Shown here: in pieces, positions 27,406 through 37,228 of the stretch
Layout: every line of letters begins with the position of its first letter
How positions within the stretch are numbered: the first letter of the stretch is position 1
DNA from: Succinivibrio faecicola
Lineage (GTDB): Bacteria > Pseudomonadota > Gammaproteobacteria > Enterobacterales > Succinivibrionaceae
Direction: 5' to 3'
NCBI RefSeq assembly: GCF_019448115.1
Contig: NZ_JAGFNY010000007.1
Coordinates: 1-64,000 of the forward strand
Length of the DNA: 64,000 nt
Made by a program: the position numbers and the translations under genes
The notes under the pieces: generated by a model
The model's database searches: none
The model's input: the letters and a program-made list of their open reading frames with translations, nothing else
Told to the model about the DNA's origin: nothing

Positions 27406-28344
27406 TCAGTAATACACCCAGAAATCAAGAATCAATACTATTGTCCATGAAAAATTATGGATAGCACATCCTATCAGTGCATACTTACGTTCTGATGCCA
27501 CATTCTTAGCATTATGTTTGTGAATAAATACTCTAACAGTTGATGCTAGAAGAGGAAGCAGACCGAATACTATGATGATACACTCCCATAACTGATGTGA
27601 AGTAGCACAGGCTGCAAAAGATAAAAGGGCTGAAATTATATATAAAACAAGAAGATATACTGCACTTAAGTGAGTTCCTAATCTTGCAGCAATTGTCTTT
27701 TTACCATTGAGCCTGTCCTCTGTTATATCTCTCATATTTGCAATATGAAGGACCATAACAGAATGGATTCCGACAGCAACAGCAAGCATGTAGGAATCAG
27801 GGAAAAGATCTATTCCACTTCTTGAAGCGCCCAAAATCAGCATCTGAGAACCAAGAATTGCTGCCAAACCGAAGAAAATGAATACTGCAAGATCGCCAAA
27901 TCCGTGGTATCCATATGCTAGACCGATTGTATAAAATATTGCAGCAAGAACAGCAGCAACCCCTAGGAAAGTAAAATAAGCTAATACCTGAAGGTCATAA
28001 CCTACAGCCATAACTATAGCTATGCATCCTGTTAATGTTGCAAGTGTTGTAACAAGAGCCATTGACTTTCTTAATGATGTAAGCGAAATAGAACCGATCA
28101 TCACGGCTCTTATCGGACCTAAACGGTTTGGTCCGTCTGCATTTTTGCATGCATCGCCATAGTCGTCTGCAAAGTTACTTAAAACCTGTAACAAGATTCC
28201 AGTTATCACAATCAGTGTTGCTGTAGTTATAGTAAAACAGTTTACTCTACCGTAATAAAAACCTAAAGCACACCCTAAAACGCAGTTTGAAAGTGCAAGC
28301 ATTAATGATTTTACGCGAATCTCTGATAACCAGTCTTTTAACAT
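27406..28344 (-). CDS. menA: 1,4-dihydroxy-2-naphthoate polyprenyltransferase (UbiA family)
   Basis: MenA attaches the isoprenoid chain to dihydroxynaphthoate in menaquinone synthesis. The 312-residue protein has eight to nine hydrophobic segments and both aspartate-rich motifs: NFADDYGDACKNAD (diphosphate/Mg2+ site) and NMRDITEDRLNGKKTIAARLG. The stretch after the first motif (NRLGPIRAVMIGSI) also follows E. coli MenA. AAGGAAAGG precedes ATG 28344. The gene lies 14 bases behind a same-length paralogue that lacks most of these aspartates, so the two form an operon. Confidence 0.88.
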   Translation of the reverse strand: MLKDWLSEIRVKSLMLALSNCVLGCALGFYYGRVNCFTITTATLIVITGILLQVLSNFADDYGDACKNADGPNRLGPIRAVMIGSISLTSLRKSMALVTTLATLTGCIAIVMAVGYDLQVLAYFTFLGVAAVLAAIFYTIGLAYGYHGFGDLAVFIFFGLAAILGSQMLILGASRSGIDLFPDSYMLAVAVGIHSVMVLHIANMRDITEDRLNGKKTIAARLGTHLSAVYLLVLYIISALLSFAACATSHQLWECIIIVFGLLPLLASTVRVFIHKHNAKNVASERKYALIGCAIHNFSWTIVLILDFWVYY

Positions 28345-28358
28345 ACCTTTCCTTTTAA

Positions 28359-29297
28359 CTAGTTATATACCCAGTAGTCTGATGCCAAAATACCCATCCA
28401 TACACAATTATTTACATTAAAGAAAAACAGCATCTGGATAAGACGTATTCTCATCAGATTAATATGACTTGGATTTCTAATAAGAAGATAAACATAATAG
28501 GTTACGGGTATATAACCTGTAAGCAAAAACATTGAATAAAGCAGTCTGTGTGATGTTGCACAGGCCAAAACTGACAGTAAAACAGATCCAAGATATAAAC
28601 TGATAATATACAAAGAGGACATTTCATAACCAAAAAGCTGTCTTAAACTCTTTCTTGTATATTTTCTTACAACAGTCTTAGATTTAAGATTTCTTATATA
28701 AAGTGTTAACAAAGAAATTGCCGTTGCACTAAAAGCCAGCCCTAATGTATCAGGATAAATATCAAGCCCGGTACCTGATGCAGAAATAATTAAAAACTGA
28801 GGCGCAATAATAGAAAAGAATCCTAAAGTGCCAAAGATAATCATAGCTCCGATACCTTTGTACAGATATAAAGAGGAGCTTGCATAGAGCATAGTTCCAA
28901 GAACTGATATTACTGAGAAGAACAAGAACCAAGATAAAAGCTGAATACTGTCAGAAAAAGAAAGGTACATAGCTATTGTGCCTGTAATTGAAGCAAAAAC
29001 AGTGATAATAGCCATTCTATGCCTTAATTCAGTCACAGTAATATCTCGAACAATAATCGGAGTTACAATTCCATTCTGTTTATCTTTTCTGTGATTTCTA
29101 TATGCAACAGAATAATCAATAGAATAATTGCAAAGAGCCTGTATGCTTATTGAAGCAAATACAGTACATATTCCTACAATAACAGTCTTAATGTTTATAG
29201 CGCCATAAAAGAAACCTAATGAAACGCCTAACATTGAGTTAGTCATTGCAAGTAATAACGAGAGCGATCTTACAGAAAATAAGTACTTAGTTAACAT
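28359..29297 (-). CDS. Catalytically degenerate MenA paralogue (UbiA-family pseudoenzyme)
   Basis: From ATG 29297 the protein has 312 residues, the same as MenA downstream, and aligns with it end to end (CATSH near the C-terminus; DYWVYN against DFWVYY as last residues). The first motif reads NYSIDYSVAYRNHR, keeping one aspartate of the four in MenA's NFADDYGDACKNAD. The second reads YIRNLKSKTVVRKYT, losing both aspartates of RDITEDR. The membrane topology appears kept and there is no frameshift or stop, so it is a maintained open frame rather than a decayed one. Prenyl transfer is unlikely; a partner or regulatory role is inference. An in-frame TTG at 29306 is a weaker start. Confidence 0.8.
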   Translation of the reverse strand: MLTKYLFSVRSLSLLLAMTNSMLGVSLGFFYGAINIKTVIVGICTVFASISIQALCNYSIDYSVAYRNHRKDKQNGIVTPIIVRDITVTELRHRMAIITVFASITGTIAMYLSFSDSIQLLSWFLFFSVISVLGTMLYASSSLYLYKGIGAMIIFGTLGFFSIIAPQFLIISASGTGLDIYPDTLGLAFSATAISLLTLYIRNLKSKTVVRKYTRKSLRQLFGYEMSSLYIISLYLGSVLLSVLACATSHRLLYSMFLLTGYIPVTYYVYLLIRNPSHINLMRIRLIQMLFFFNVNNCVWMGILASDYWVYN

Positions 29298-29446
29298 AAC
29301 AACCAATGATAGATAATTTATCTATATTGTATGTTATTTAGCTATAATTATGTTTAATTTTCTTTATTTATGAATTCTTTTTTTAGCTTTCATCAGAAAA
29401 TTTGTTTTCGTTTAAAAATAAAGCATTTGATCAATTTTTATTATTT

Positions 29447-29477
29447 TTGATTTTTCAGCCTTTCTCTCTAGTATAAT
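29447..29477 (+). promoter_or_regulatory. Candidate promoter of rnb
   Basis: TATAAT at 29472-29477 is a perfect -10 box; TTGATT at 29447-29452 is a possible -35 at 19-base spacing. Transcription would begin near 29484, after the first in-frame ATG (29481), which helps decide the rnb start. Confidence 0.55.
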
Positions 29478-29507
29478 CACATGAAATTTATTCGGAGAAA
29501 AAAGAAG

Positions 29508-31523
29508 ATGCTATTTAACGATCCAGCACTCCTCAAATTAAAAAACACCTTTGAGAAAGAAAAAGTAAGAAAAGAAGGCTTCATTAAGGCTACAGAAAGA
29601 GGTTTTGGTTTTTTAGAATGCGATAAGGATTCATTTTTCATAACTCCAAATGATATGAAAAATGTTATGCACGGCGACAAAATCAGTGCTGTTATCGAAA
29701 CTGATAGTGAAAAAAAATCTAAAGCAATCCCAGAAAAACTTATCGAACCATTCTTATCAAGATTTGTTGGAACAGTTCTTTTTGTCGGTGGAAAACTTAA
29801 TGTATTAGTAGATCATCCTAGCATCAAAAACAAACTCTTTGCAGATGATAAAAGAACAGAGGATAAGTCTAAACTATCAAACGGGGACTATGTCATCTGC
29901 ATTTTAACTAATCATCCATTAAAGTCAAAAGGATCATTCAAAGCAGAAATCATCGAAAGAATTTGTGCAAAAGATGATCCAAAAGCACCTTGGAGTGTAA
30001 GCTTAAGAAGATATGATCTGCCACTTCGTGAACCTGATGATGAAGAGTTTACTTTCAATGAAAACGATCTTCCAAGAGAAGATCTGACAGAAATTCCTTT
30101 TGTTACCATCGATTCAGCTCATACTGAGGATATGGATGATGCTTTATTCATTGAAAAGAAAGGCGATGACTTCGTTTTATATGTAGCTATTGCCGATCCT
30201 ACAGGATACATCTCTCAGGATAGCAAGTTAAATGATATTGCATCTCACAGAGCATTCTCAATTTATCTTCCAGGCTTCAATATTCCAATGCTTCCAAGAA
30301 AGCTGTCTGATAATTTATGCTCCCTTCGTGAAGGTGAAATAAGAAAAGCTCTTGTCGGCATCATCACTGTTAAAAAAGATGGTTTTATTGAAACTGATAA
30401 GACACAGTTCAAGCTTGCAGACATTAAATCAAAAGGAAAACTCATTTATAACGAGATTTCAGACTACATTGAGGGAGTAGAAAACTGTTCATTTACTCCA
30501 AGTGAAGAAATTAAGGGAATTATCGATCTGCTAGTTGAATTTACTCATGTACGTGACAATTTCAGAAGTACACATGCAGCCGCATTCAAAAACAGACCTG
30601 ACTACGAGTTCATTCTTACAGAAGAAGGCGCATTAGATCATATTGAAGTTAATTTCAGACGTATAGCAAATCAGATTGTTGAAGAATCAATGATTGTTGC
30701 AAACATAGCTGCAGGTAACTTCCTTGCAAACAAACTCAATAGTGGTATCTACAATATTCACAAGGGTTTTGATCTTCAGAAGAAAAAAGATCTGATTGAA
30801 CTTTTGAAAAAGGAAAACTGTCCTTTTGATGAAACAAAACTCGATACAATCGAGGAATATAATTCAATTCGCAGATTCGCTGTAAATAACAATAATGATT
30901 ATTTAGACAGTAAAATACGAAAACTTCAGGAATTCTCTGAAATAAGTATTGCTCCTGGCCCTCACTATGCTCTAGGCATTGAAAACTATGCTACATGGAC
31001 ATCTCCTATACGTAAGTATGGTGATATGGTAAACCACAGACTGCTAAAGAACATTATAGTAAATACACCACATCCAACTCTTCCTGATACAGAGATCCTC
31101 AAAATTATGAATGAGGCTCGTCGTACCAATAGAATGGCAGAAAGAGACGTAAAAGACTGGTTGTATGTTGAGTATCTTGAAAAAGAGATCGAAAAGAAGA
31201 CTGTTTTTACAGGAGATATTTTCGATATCTCAAGAGGAGGCTTGAAGATTCTTTTACAGGAAAATGGTGCAATGATCTTCATTCCTTTCTCTTATATCAG
31301 TGCTGACAAGGAAAGTTTAATTCTTGATAGCGATAATGGAGAAATCATTGTAAACGGAAAAACCGAAAAGCGTCTTGCTGACACTATCAAAGTCAAGATT
31401 GCAGAAGTTAACCATGATACAAGATCAATTATTGGTGCATTAGCAGAGCCAATTGGCAATCTGCCACTTTTAAATCCAGAAGATGTTAAAAAGAAAGCAC
31501 CTGCTTTTAACAAAAAGAGATAA
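29508..31523 (+). CDS. rnb: Exoribonuclease II
   Basis: RNase II degrades single-stranded RNA 3'-5'. Cold-shock RNA-binding domains (about 15-180) precede the RNB catalytic domain with the aspartate cluster DSAHTEDMDDALF, LPGFNIPMLPRKLSD, RRIANQIVEESMI and TWTSPIRKYGDM. A C-terminal S1 domain begins near 580. I choose ATG 29508 (671 residues, MLFNDPALLKL), with GGAG upstream and agreement with E. coli RNase II (644), over ATG 29481. Confidence 0.94.
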   Translation: MLFNDPALLKLKNTFEKEKVRKEGFIKATERGFGFLECDKDSFFITPNDMKNVMHGDKISAVIETDSEKKSKAIPEKLIEPFLSRFVGTVLFVGGKLNVLVDHPSIKNKLFADDKRTEDKSKLSNGDYVICILTNHPLKSKGSFKAEIIERICAKDDPKAPWSVSLRRYDLPLREPDDEEFTFNENDLPREDLTEIPFVTIDSAHTEDMDDALFIEKKGDDFVLYVAIADPTGYISQDSKLNDIASHRAFSIYLPGFNIPMLPRKLSDNLCSLREGEIRKALVGIITVKKDGFIETDKTQFKLADIKSKGKLIYNEISDYIEGVENCSFTPSEEIKGIIDLLVEFTHVRDNFRSTHAAAFKNRPDYEFILTEEGALDHIEVNFRRIANQIVEESMIVANIAAGNFLANKLNSGIYNIHKGFDLQKKKDLIELLKKENCPFDETKLDTIEEYNSIRRFAVNNNNDYLDSKIRKLQEFSEISIAPGPHYALGIENYATWTSPIRKYGDMVNHRLLKNIIVNTPHPTLPDTEILKIMNEARRTNRMAERDVKDWLYVEYLEKEIEKKTVFTGDIFDISRGGLKILLQENGAMIFIPFSYISADKESLILDSDNGEIIVNGKTEKRLADTIKVKIAEVNHDTRSIIGALAEPIGNLPLLNPEDVKKKAPAFNKKR

Positions 31524-31548
31524 TCCATCTACACTGTTATAGTTGAAA

Positions 31549-31586
31549 AAAACGGATGCCATTTTTTAATGCATCCGTTTTCTTTT
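31549..31586. terminator. Bidirectional terminator between rnb and prlC
   Basis: AAAACGGATGC pairs perfectly with GCATCCGTTTT around an 11-base loop; A and T tracts flank both sides. Confidence 0.88.
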
Positions 31587-31605
31587 CAATAAGTTAAAAT
31601 CTTAT

Positions 31606-33666
31606 CTACTGTTCAATTCCTGACTGTTTTAACAGTGAATCAACACTAGGTTTTCTTCCAAGGAATTTCTCAATATTTACAAGTGGATCGTATGCACCGC
31701 CACAAGCTAATATCAAATCTTCAAAATTATTTGCTGTCTGCTTATCAAAGATACCATTCTTTTCAAATACAGAGAAAGCATCTGCGGCAAGTACTTCAGC
31801 CCACTTATAACTATAGTAGCCTGCTGCATAGCCACCAGAGAAGATATGGGTAAAGCAGTTAGGGAATCTTGAATTTTCATAATTAGGAACAACGCTAACT
31901 TCTTTTTTAACATCATCTAATATTTCAAAGATTCTTGCACCTTTAGATTTATCGTACTCATAATGAATTCTGAAATCGAACAGAGCAAACTCAATCTGAC
32001 GAAGCATTGCCATTGCAGAATGATAATTCTTTGCCTTATTTAAGGCATCTAGTTTATCTTTTGGTAATGAAGACTTTGTCTTTTCGCTAAATGAAAGGAA
32101 CTTCAATACCTCTTCTTGCCAAGCAAAATTCTCATTAAACTGAGATGGAAGTTCAACAGCATCCCAAGGTACACCATTGATACCAGATACTCCTGGAATA
32201 TCAATTTTAGTTAACAGATGATTTAGAGCATGACCAAACTCATGGAATAAGGTTGTTACCTCATCATGAGTTAAATGAGTCTTTGAGTCACCTACAGGTC
32301 TTGTGAAATTACATACAAGATATGTTGCAGGTAGCTGTAAGAATCCGTCATCTCTGTATCGTCTAGTCTGACACTCATCCATCCATGCACCACCGCGTTT
32401 ACCTGGTCTAGCATAGAGATCCATATACAGAGAGCCTATTCTTGAACCAAATTTATCTTCATAAACATCAAAGCATTTAACCTGATCGTTCCAGACATCA
32501 ACACCTAAACGCTGTTTTAAGGTAATACCATATAATCTATGGGCAACTTCAAACAGGCCTTTTACTACAACATCTTCTGGAAAATACTCTCTTAAAGCTT
32601 CCTGATCTATTGAATATAGTTTTTTCTGTAGTTTTTCTGAGAAAAAAGCCATATCCCAAGGCTTTAGATCGTCTATGCCAAATTCTTTTGCAAATTTTCT
32701 TAACTTAGCAACTTCTTTTTCGCCCTGTTTCTTACTCTTTTTTGCAAGATCTTTTAAAAATGAAATAACAGTTTCTGGAGTGTCAGCCATTTTTCTTGCT
32801 AAAGAGTAATGAGCATATGACTTAAAGCCAAGTAAAGTTGCAAGCTGAGATCTTAAATCTAGGATCTCCTCCATGATGGCATTATTGTCAAACTCTCCTG
32901 CGTTCTCACCGATTTCAGAAGCTCTAGTTGAATATGCCTTATAGATCTTTTCTCTTAAATCTCGATTCTCACAGTAAGAAATAAATGGAAGATAAGAAGG
33001 CATTTCAAGAGTGAATACATAACCATCTAGCTTTCTGTGTTTAGCTTCCTCTTTTGCAAGATTTAAAGATGATTCTGGAAGACCTTTTACGTCATCTTCA
33101 TTTGTAACGTGAAGGATGTAAGCATGGGTTGCATCAAGAACATTATTTGAGAATTTTGATTCAATCTCTGACAGTCTTGATACTATTTTCTTATATTTTT
33201 CCTGATCAGCTTCATCAAGCCCGATACCTGAGAGTTTAAAATCCTTGATTTCGTTTGTTATTGATTTTCTCTGAGGAATAGATAATCTTCCAAATGCATC
33301 TGATGCCTCAATCTTAAGCAGAGCCTCATACATAGGCTTATACTGACCAGCCCATGATGAATACTCAGATAAGAGTGGCAGACAAGCATCATGAGCTTCA
33401 CGTAATTCTTTTGTATTGTTCACTGAATTTAGATGAGATACAACCGACCAAACCTTTCCAAGGCAGTCTGATGCCTCCTCAATAGGAGCCATAATGTTAT
33501 CCCATGTTGGATCTTCACTATTCTTCTGACAAACATCTATTATTGTCTGCTTGCATTTTTTAATAACCTTTTCAAGTGCAGGTTTTACATGCTCTGGCTT
33601 TATTAAAGAAAAATCAGGTAAACCAGAGAATTTTAATAACGGATTATCTAATTCAATGTTATTCAT
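31606..33666 (-). CDS. prlC: Oligopeptidase A (M3 metallopeptidase)
   Basis: PrlC/OpdA is a cytosolic zinc endopeptidase that degrades peptides, including cleaved signal peptides. The 686 residues match E. coli (680). The zinc motif FHEFGHALNHLL contains HEFGH, and the substrate-binding block IFSGGYAAGYYSYKWAEVLAADAF lies near the C-terminus, with the third ligand region ELPSQFNENF between them. The N-terminus NPLLKFSGLPDFSLIKPEHV supports ATG 33666. In E. coli rsmJ follows prlC; here rsmJ is elsewhere. Confidence 0.94.
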   Translation of the reverse strand: MNNIELDNPLLKFSGLPDFSLIKPEHVKPALEKVIKKCKQTIIDVCQKNSEDPTWDNIMAPIEEASDCLGKVWSVVSHLNSVNNTKELREAHDACLPLLSEYSSWAGQYKPMYEALLKIEASDAFGRLSIPQRKSITNEIKDFKLSGIGLDEADQEKYKKIVSRLSEIESKFSNNVLDATHAYILHVTNEDDVKGLPESSLNLAKEEAKHRKLDGYVFTLEMPSYLPFISYCENRDLREKIYKAYSTRASEIGENAGEFDNNAIMEEILDLRSQLATLLGFKSYAHYSLARKMADTPETVISFLKDLAKKSKKQGEKEVAKLRKFAKEFGIDDLKPWDMAFFSEKLQKKLYSIDQEALREYFPEDVVVKGLFEVAHRLYGITLKQRLGVDVWNDQVKCFDVYEDKFGSRIGSLYMDLYARPGKRGGAWMDECQTRRYRDDGFLQLPATYLVCNFTRPVGDSKTHLTHDEVTTLFHEFGHALNHLLTKIDIPGVSGINGVPWDAVELPSQFNENFAWQEEVLKFLSFSEKTKSSLPKDKLDALNKAKNYHSAMAMLRQIEFALFDFRIHYEYDKSKGARIFEILDDVKKEVSVVPNYENSRFPNCFTHIFSGGYAAGYYSYKWAEVLAADAFSVFEKNGIFDKQTANNFEDLILACGGAYDPLVNIEKFLGRKPSVDSLLKQSGIEQ

Positions 33667-33822
33667 ATCTGTCCTTATTATTGATATTTTCTGTCATATC
33701 AGCATTTTGTTTATCTTTGTGCATTATAGCAACAAGATTTCAATCAACAATTAACAAATTTCAAAAAAATGTGTTTATAAAACACTAAAAAAAGAGGTGA
33801 TTTTTTCTAAAAAAGCGATTTT

Positions 33823-33851
33823 TTGATACAACCGTGACCATGTGCTAAAAT
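33823..33851 (+). promoter_or_regulatory. Sigma-70 promoter of the aminopeptidase P gene
   Basis: TTGATA (33823-33828), a 17-base spacer and TAAAAT (33846-33851) with a TGn extension form one of the best promoters in the window. The expected start near 33858 rules out the in-frame GTG at 33842 as start codon. Confidence 0.7.
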
Positions 33852-33889
33852 CTGAACTAAGAATTAAATGGAACAGAGCAAAAAAAAGA

Positions 33890-35830
33890 ATGTCCGATCA
33901 GAATAAAAGTATTTATGAACAGCGAATTGCTGAAATAAAGCAGCTTTTAGAAAACTACGAGCTAGATGCTATTATCGTCAACCATGACGACGAGTATCTA
34001 TCTTATGAACTTAACGAAAGCCAGGAAAGAATAAAATATATTTCCGGATTTTCAGGATCAGCAGGTTATGTAGTTATTACAGCCAATCCAAAAGAAGAAT
34101 TAAGCAATTCAGGTATTGACGTTACATCTAGCAAAGATGGGCATAAATACCATGCATCAAAAGGAAATGCTGTTTTTGTTGATGGCAGATATGTTGTTCA
34201 GGTTAAAGAACAAATAAGCTCTGAACTTTTTGATAACTATGACTTTTCCAAACTGTCTGTAGAAGATTACCTTTCTCAGGTTTTGAACAAGAATGCCAAG
34301 ATAGGCATTGATATGAACTGCATAAGCTATAAGGAATATCTGAAAATTAAAGATACTCTTGAAGCTAACAACATGGAGCTTGTTCAAACAAACGGAAATC
34401 TTGTTGATAAAATCTGGTTTGATAAACCTGAAGAAGTCATATCCCCAATTGAAATTTTCAATGACGAATATAATGGATGTCCAAGCCCTAAAAAACGTCA
34501 GGAAATTGCTCAATACCTTAGAGATCATGAATTAGATGCCACTGTAATTTGTGATCCTGAAAGTATATGCTGGCTACTCAATATCAGAGGAAACGACAGA
34601 AAATGTCTTCCTATAATCAACTGTAAGATGGTAGCCTACTCAAATGAAGCTCTAGAATGGTACATAAATCAGGCTCATTTTGTTGGTGATGATATCGAGG
34701 ACATGCTACAAGAACATGTAGGACATGTAGATATTTTCCCTGAAGAAAGATTTGATGAAGTACTAGATCGTCTTTGTCAGTCAAGCTGCTCTGTTCTTGT
34801 TGATCCTGACTCAACAAATGCTCATACCATGATGCACCTTTATGAAGGTGGAGCTAAGGTTGTAGAAGATATCGGTGTATGTCTTTTACCTAAAGCAAAA
34901 AAGAATCACATCGAGATTGCAGGTGAATATAAGGCTCATATAAAAGACGGTATTGCCATGTGCCGTTTCCTGTCTTGGCTTGATAATCTCACAAAGCTTG
35001 ATATCCCTGTTGAAAATGATGAAGCCTTTACTAGAAGAGTTGAGGATACAACAGAGTTGGATCTTGCAAACAGAGCTTTGAGCTTCAGAAAAGTTGAAGA
35101 AGGCTTTATTGGATTATCATTTGATACAATCAGTGCTCTAGGCCCAAATGCGGCAATGTGCCACTATAACCATGAAAACGTAGCAGAGCCTCGTGCTCTT
35201 GGTCATGACAGCATTTATCTTATTGATTCTGGTGCACATTTTAATGAAGGTACTACAGATATAACAAGAACTATTCTTGTAAGTCCTCATATCAGTGATG
35301 AAATCAGAAAGATGTACACTACAGTGCTCAAGTCCCATATTGCTCTTGCAAGTCTGATTTTTCCAAGTGGAACCTCAGGAATGCAGATTGATGCTATTGC
35401 AAGACGACCATTGTGGGATCTTGGTCTTGATTATGCACACGGCACAGGTCATGGTGTAGGTCATGTACTATCTGTTCATGAAGGACCTCAGAATATTTCC
35501 TCAAAGAGATCATTAGTTCCTTTAGAACCAGGAATGGTTATTTCATGTGAACCTGGCTTCTACAAGGAAGGTGAATATGGAATCAGACTTGAGAATTTGC
35601 TGGTTGTTATTCCATGCACAAAGCCAGGTATGCAGCATATGTTATGCTTCTCACCATTAACCTTGGTTCCATTTGATAACAGACTAATTATCAAAGAACT
35701 GTTGTCACAAAAAGAAATCGACTATCTTAACAACTATCATCAAAATGTTAATAATGTAATCGCTGCGGCAGGTACTTCATTAACAGAAGATGAGCTCAAC
35801 TGGCTGAATAAAGCTACAGCTACAATTTAG
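33890..35830 (+). CDS. Xaa-Pro aminopeptidase, three-domain (APP1-type) M24B metallopeptidase
   Basis: This enzyme removes N-terminal residues preceding proline. At 646 residues from ATG 33890 it is the long form with two creatinase-like N-terminal domains (about 10-150 and 180-310), the pita-bread catalytic domain (about 320-560) and the APP1-type C-terminal domain. It differs from the short E. coli PepP (about 440). Metal ligands are visible in LIDSGAHFNEGTTDITRT (two Asp), GTGHGVGH (His), CEPGFY (Glu) and RLEN (Glu). PssA follows 12 bases later. Confidence 0.88.
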   Translation: MSDQNKSIYEQRIAEIKQLLENYELDAIIVNHDDEYLSYELNESQERIKYISGFSGSAGYVVITANPKEELSNSGIDVTSSKDGHKYHASKGNAVFVDGRYVVQVKEQISSELFDNYDFSKLSVEDYLSQVLNKNAKIGIDMNCISYKEYLKIKDTLEANNMELVQTNGNLVDKIWFDKPEEVISPIEIFNDEYNGCPSPKKRQEIAQYLRDHELDATVICDPESICWLLNIRGNDRKCLPIINCKMVAYSNEALEWYINQAHFVGDDIEDMLQEHVGHVDIFPEERFDEVLDRLCQSSCSVLVDPDSTNAHTMMHLYEGGAKVVEDIGVCLLPKAKKNHIEIAGEYKAHIKDGIAMCRFLSWLDNLTKLDIPVENDEAFTRRVEDTTELDLANRALSFRKVEEGFIGLSFDTISALGPNAAMCHYNHENVAEPRALGHDSIYLIDSGAHFNEGTTDITRTILVSPHISDEIRKMYTTVLKSHIALASLIFPSGTSGMQIDAIARRPLWDLGLDYAHGTGHGVGHVLSVHEGPQNISSKRSLVPLEPGMVISCEPGFYKEGEYGIRLENLLVVIPCTKPGMQHMLCFSPLTLVPFDNRLIIKELLSQKEIDYLNNYHQNVNNVIAAAGTSLTEDELNWLNKATATI

Positions 35831-35842
35831 GACATATGAATT

Positions 35843-37213
35843 ATGGTATTTTGGAAAAAAAATCTTCCAGGTTCTTTTTACTGTCAGACTAGACTTCAGC
35901 AGTTACCAACCTTTGCTGTAGATGCCAACAATTATACTGTTTTAGAAAACCCTCACCGTTTCTATACCAGACTACTTGAGTTAATCAAAGGTGCAAAAGA
36001 GCGCATTATGATTACCGCTTTATATCTTCAGGATGACGAAACCGGAAGAAAGGTATTAGATGCACTTTATGAAGCAAAGCAGCATAACCCAAGACTATAT
36101 GTTAGAGTTTATGTTGATTTTCACAGAGCTCAAAGAGGTCTAATCGGCAAAGGACCTTCACTTGGCAACTCTGAGTTATATTACAAAAAAGCAAGAACTA
36201 CAGATATTCCTCCTGCTATATACGGTGTTCCAGTCAAAAAAAGAGAAATCTTTGGCGTAATGCATTTAAAAGGTTTTGTTTTTGACGATACAGTTCTGTA
36301 TACAGGTGCAAGCATTAACGATGTCTATATGGGTGAAAACGGAAGATATCGTTTAGACAGATACCATGAAATCAAATCAAAGTCTCTTGCTGATGCAATG
36401 TGCAACTATGCAACAACAGCTTTCCATAACAATCTTGCTGTACAAGATTTCTCTCAAGGACAGGTAAAATCAGCAAAAGAGATAAGAGATGAAATCAAAA
36501 AGCTTAGAAATCATCTTGCTGTAACACAGTATCAGATTAAAAACGAAAAACTACACGTAGATCAGGTTGGTTTAACTCCTATTGCAGGTCTAGGCAAAAA
36601 AGGAAATCAGCTGAATAAATCTGTTCAATGGCTTATCGGTGCTGCAAAGGAAAAACTATTTATCTGCACACCATATTTCAACCTTCCAAAGGTTCTCTCA
36701 AAAGCGGTTGAAGATGCTCTTCAAAGGGATATTCAGGTTACACTTGTAGTTGGTGATAAAAGAGCTAACGACTTTTTCATCCGTGAAGGTGAAAAATTCT
36801 CACCAGTGGGAGCTGTTCCTTATATATATGAACAGAATCTTAAGGCTTTTGTTGAAAAAAATCGTAAATACATAGAATCTGGTAATCTGAGAGTCAGACT
36901 GTGGACTGATGGTGACAACACCTATCACGTAAAGGGAATGTTTGTAGATAACTCTTTTGCTCTTATTACAGGTAATAACCTAAATCCAAGAGCTTGGGGA
37001 CTTGATCTTGAAAACGGAATTATTATTTCTGATCCAAACCATTTATTGCAGGAAAAATTTGTTCATGAACAACAGTTCTTGTTAAAACATACCGCTGCAA
37101 TCAATGGAGTAGATGATCTTGATTCCTTTGAAAGCTACCCTGAGGAAATTCAAAGACTACTCAAGAAGGTTAAAAGATTCAAAGCTTCTATATTTATTAA
37201 GCAGTTATTATAG
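35843..37213 (+). CDS. pssA: CDP-diacylglycerol--serine O-phosphatidyltransferase (phospholipase-D type)
   Basis: PssA makes phosphatidylserine, the precursor of phosphatidylethanolamine, at the membrane surface. The 456 residues carry the two HxK(x4)D motifs of the PLD superfamily: HLKGFVFDDTVLYTG (about 140) and HVKGMFVDN...TGNNLNPRAWGLD (about 365). The stretches DFHRAQRG, TPYFNLP and VGDKRANDF follow E. coli PssA (451). It probably shares the aminopeptidase P promoter and continues into recG (15-base gap). Confidence 0.94.
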   Translation: MVFWKKNLPGSFYCQTRLQQLPTFAVDANNYTVLENPHRFYTRLLELIKGAKERIMITALYLQDDETGRKVLDALYEAKQHNPRLYVRVYVDFHRAQRGLIGKGPSLGNSELYYKKARTTDIPPAIYGVPVKKREIFGVMHLKGFVFDDTVLYTGASINDVYMGENGRYRLDRYHEIKSKSLADAMCNYATTAFHNNLAVQDFSQGQVKSAKEIRDEIKKLRNHLAVTQYQIKNEKLHVDQVGLTPIAGLGKKGNQLNKSVQWLIGAAKEKLFICTPYFNLPKVLSKAVEDALQRDIQVTLVVGDKRANDFFIREGEKFSPVGAVPYIYEQNLKAFVEKNRKYIESGNLRVRLWTDGDNTYHVKGMFVDNSFALITGNNLNPRAWGLDLENGIIISDPNHLLQEKFVHEQQFLLKHTAAINGVDDLDSFESYPEEIQRLLKKVKRFKASIFIKQLL

Positions 37214-37228
37214 AAAGCAAACGAGCAT

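Noticed and set aside
33551-33788. Two overlapping plus-strand frames at the prlC start
   Set aside because: They lie antisense to the conserved N-terminus of prlC and carry no motif.
34157-34528. 123-codon minus-strand frame inside the aminopeptidase P gene
   Set aside because: It is a shadow of the M24B coding frame, with no start signals or recognisable sequence.
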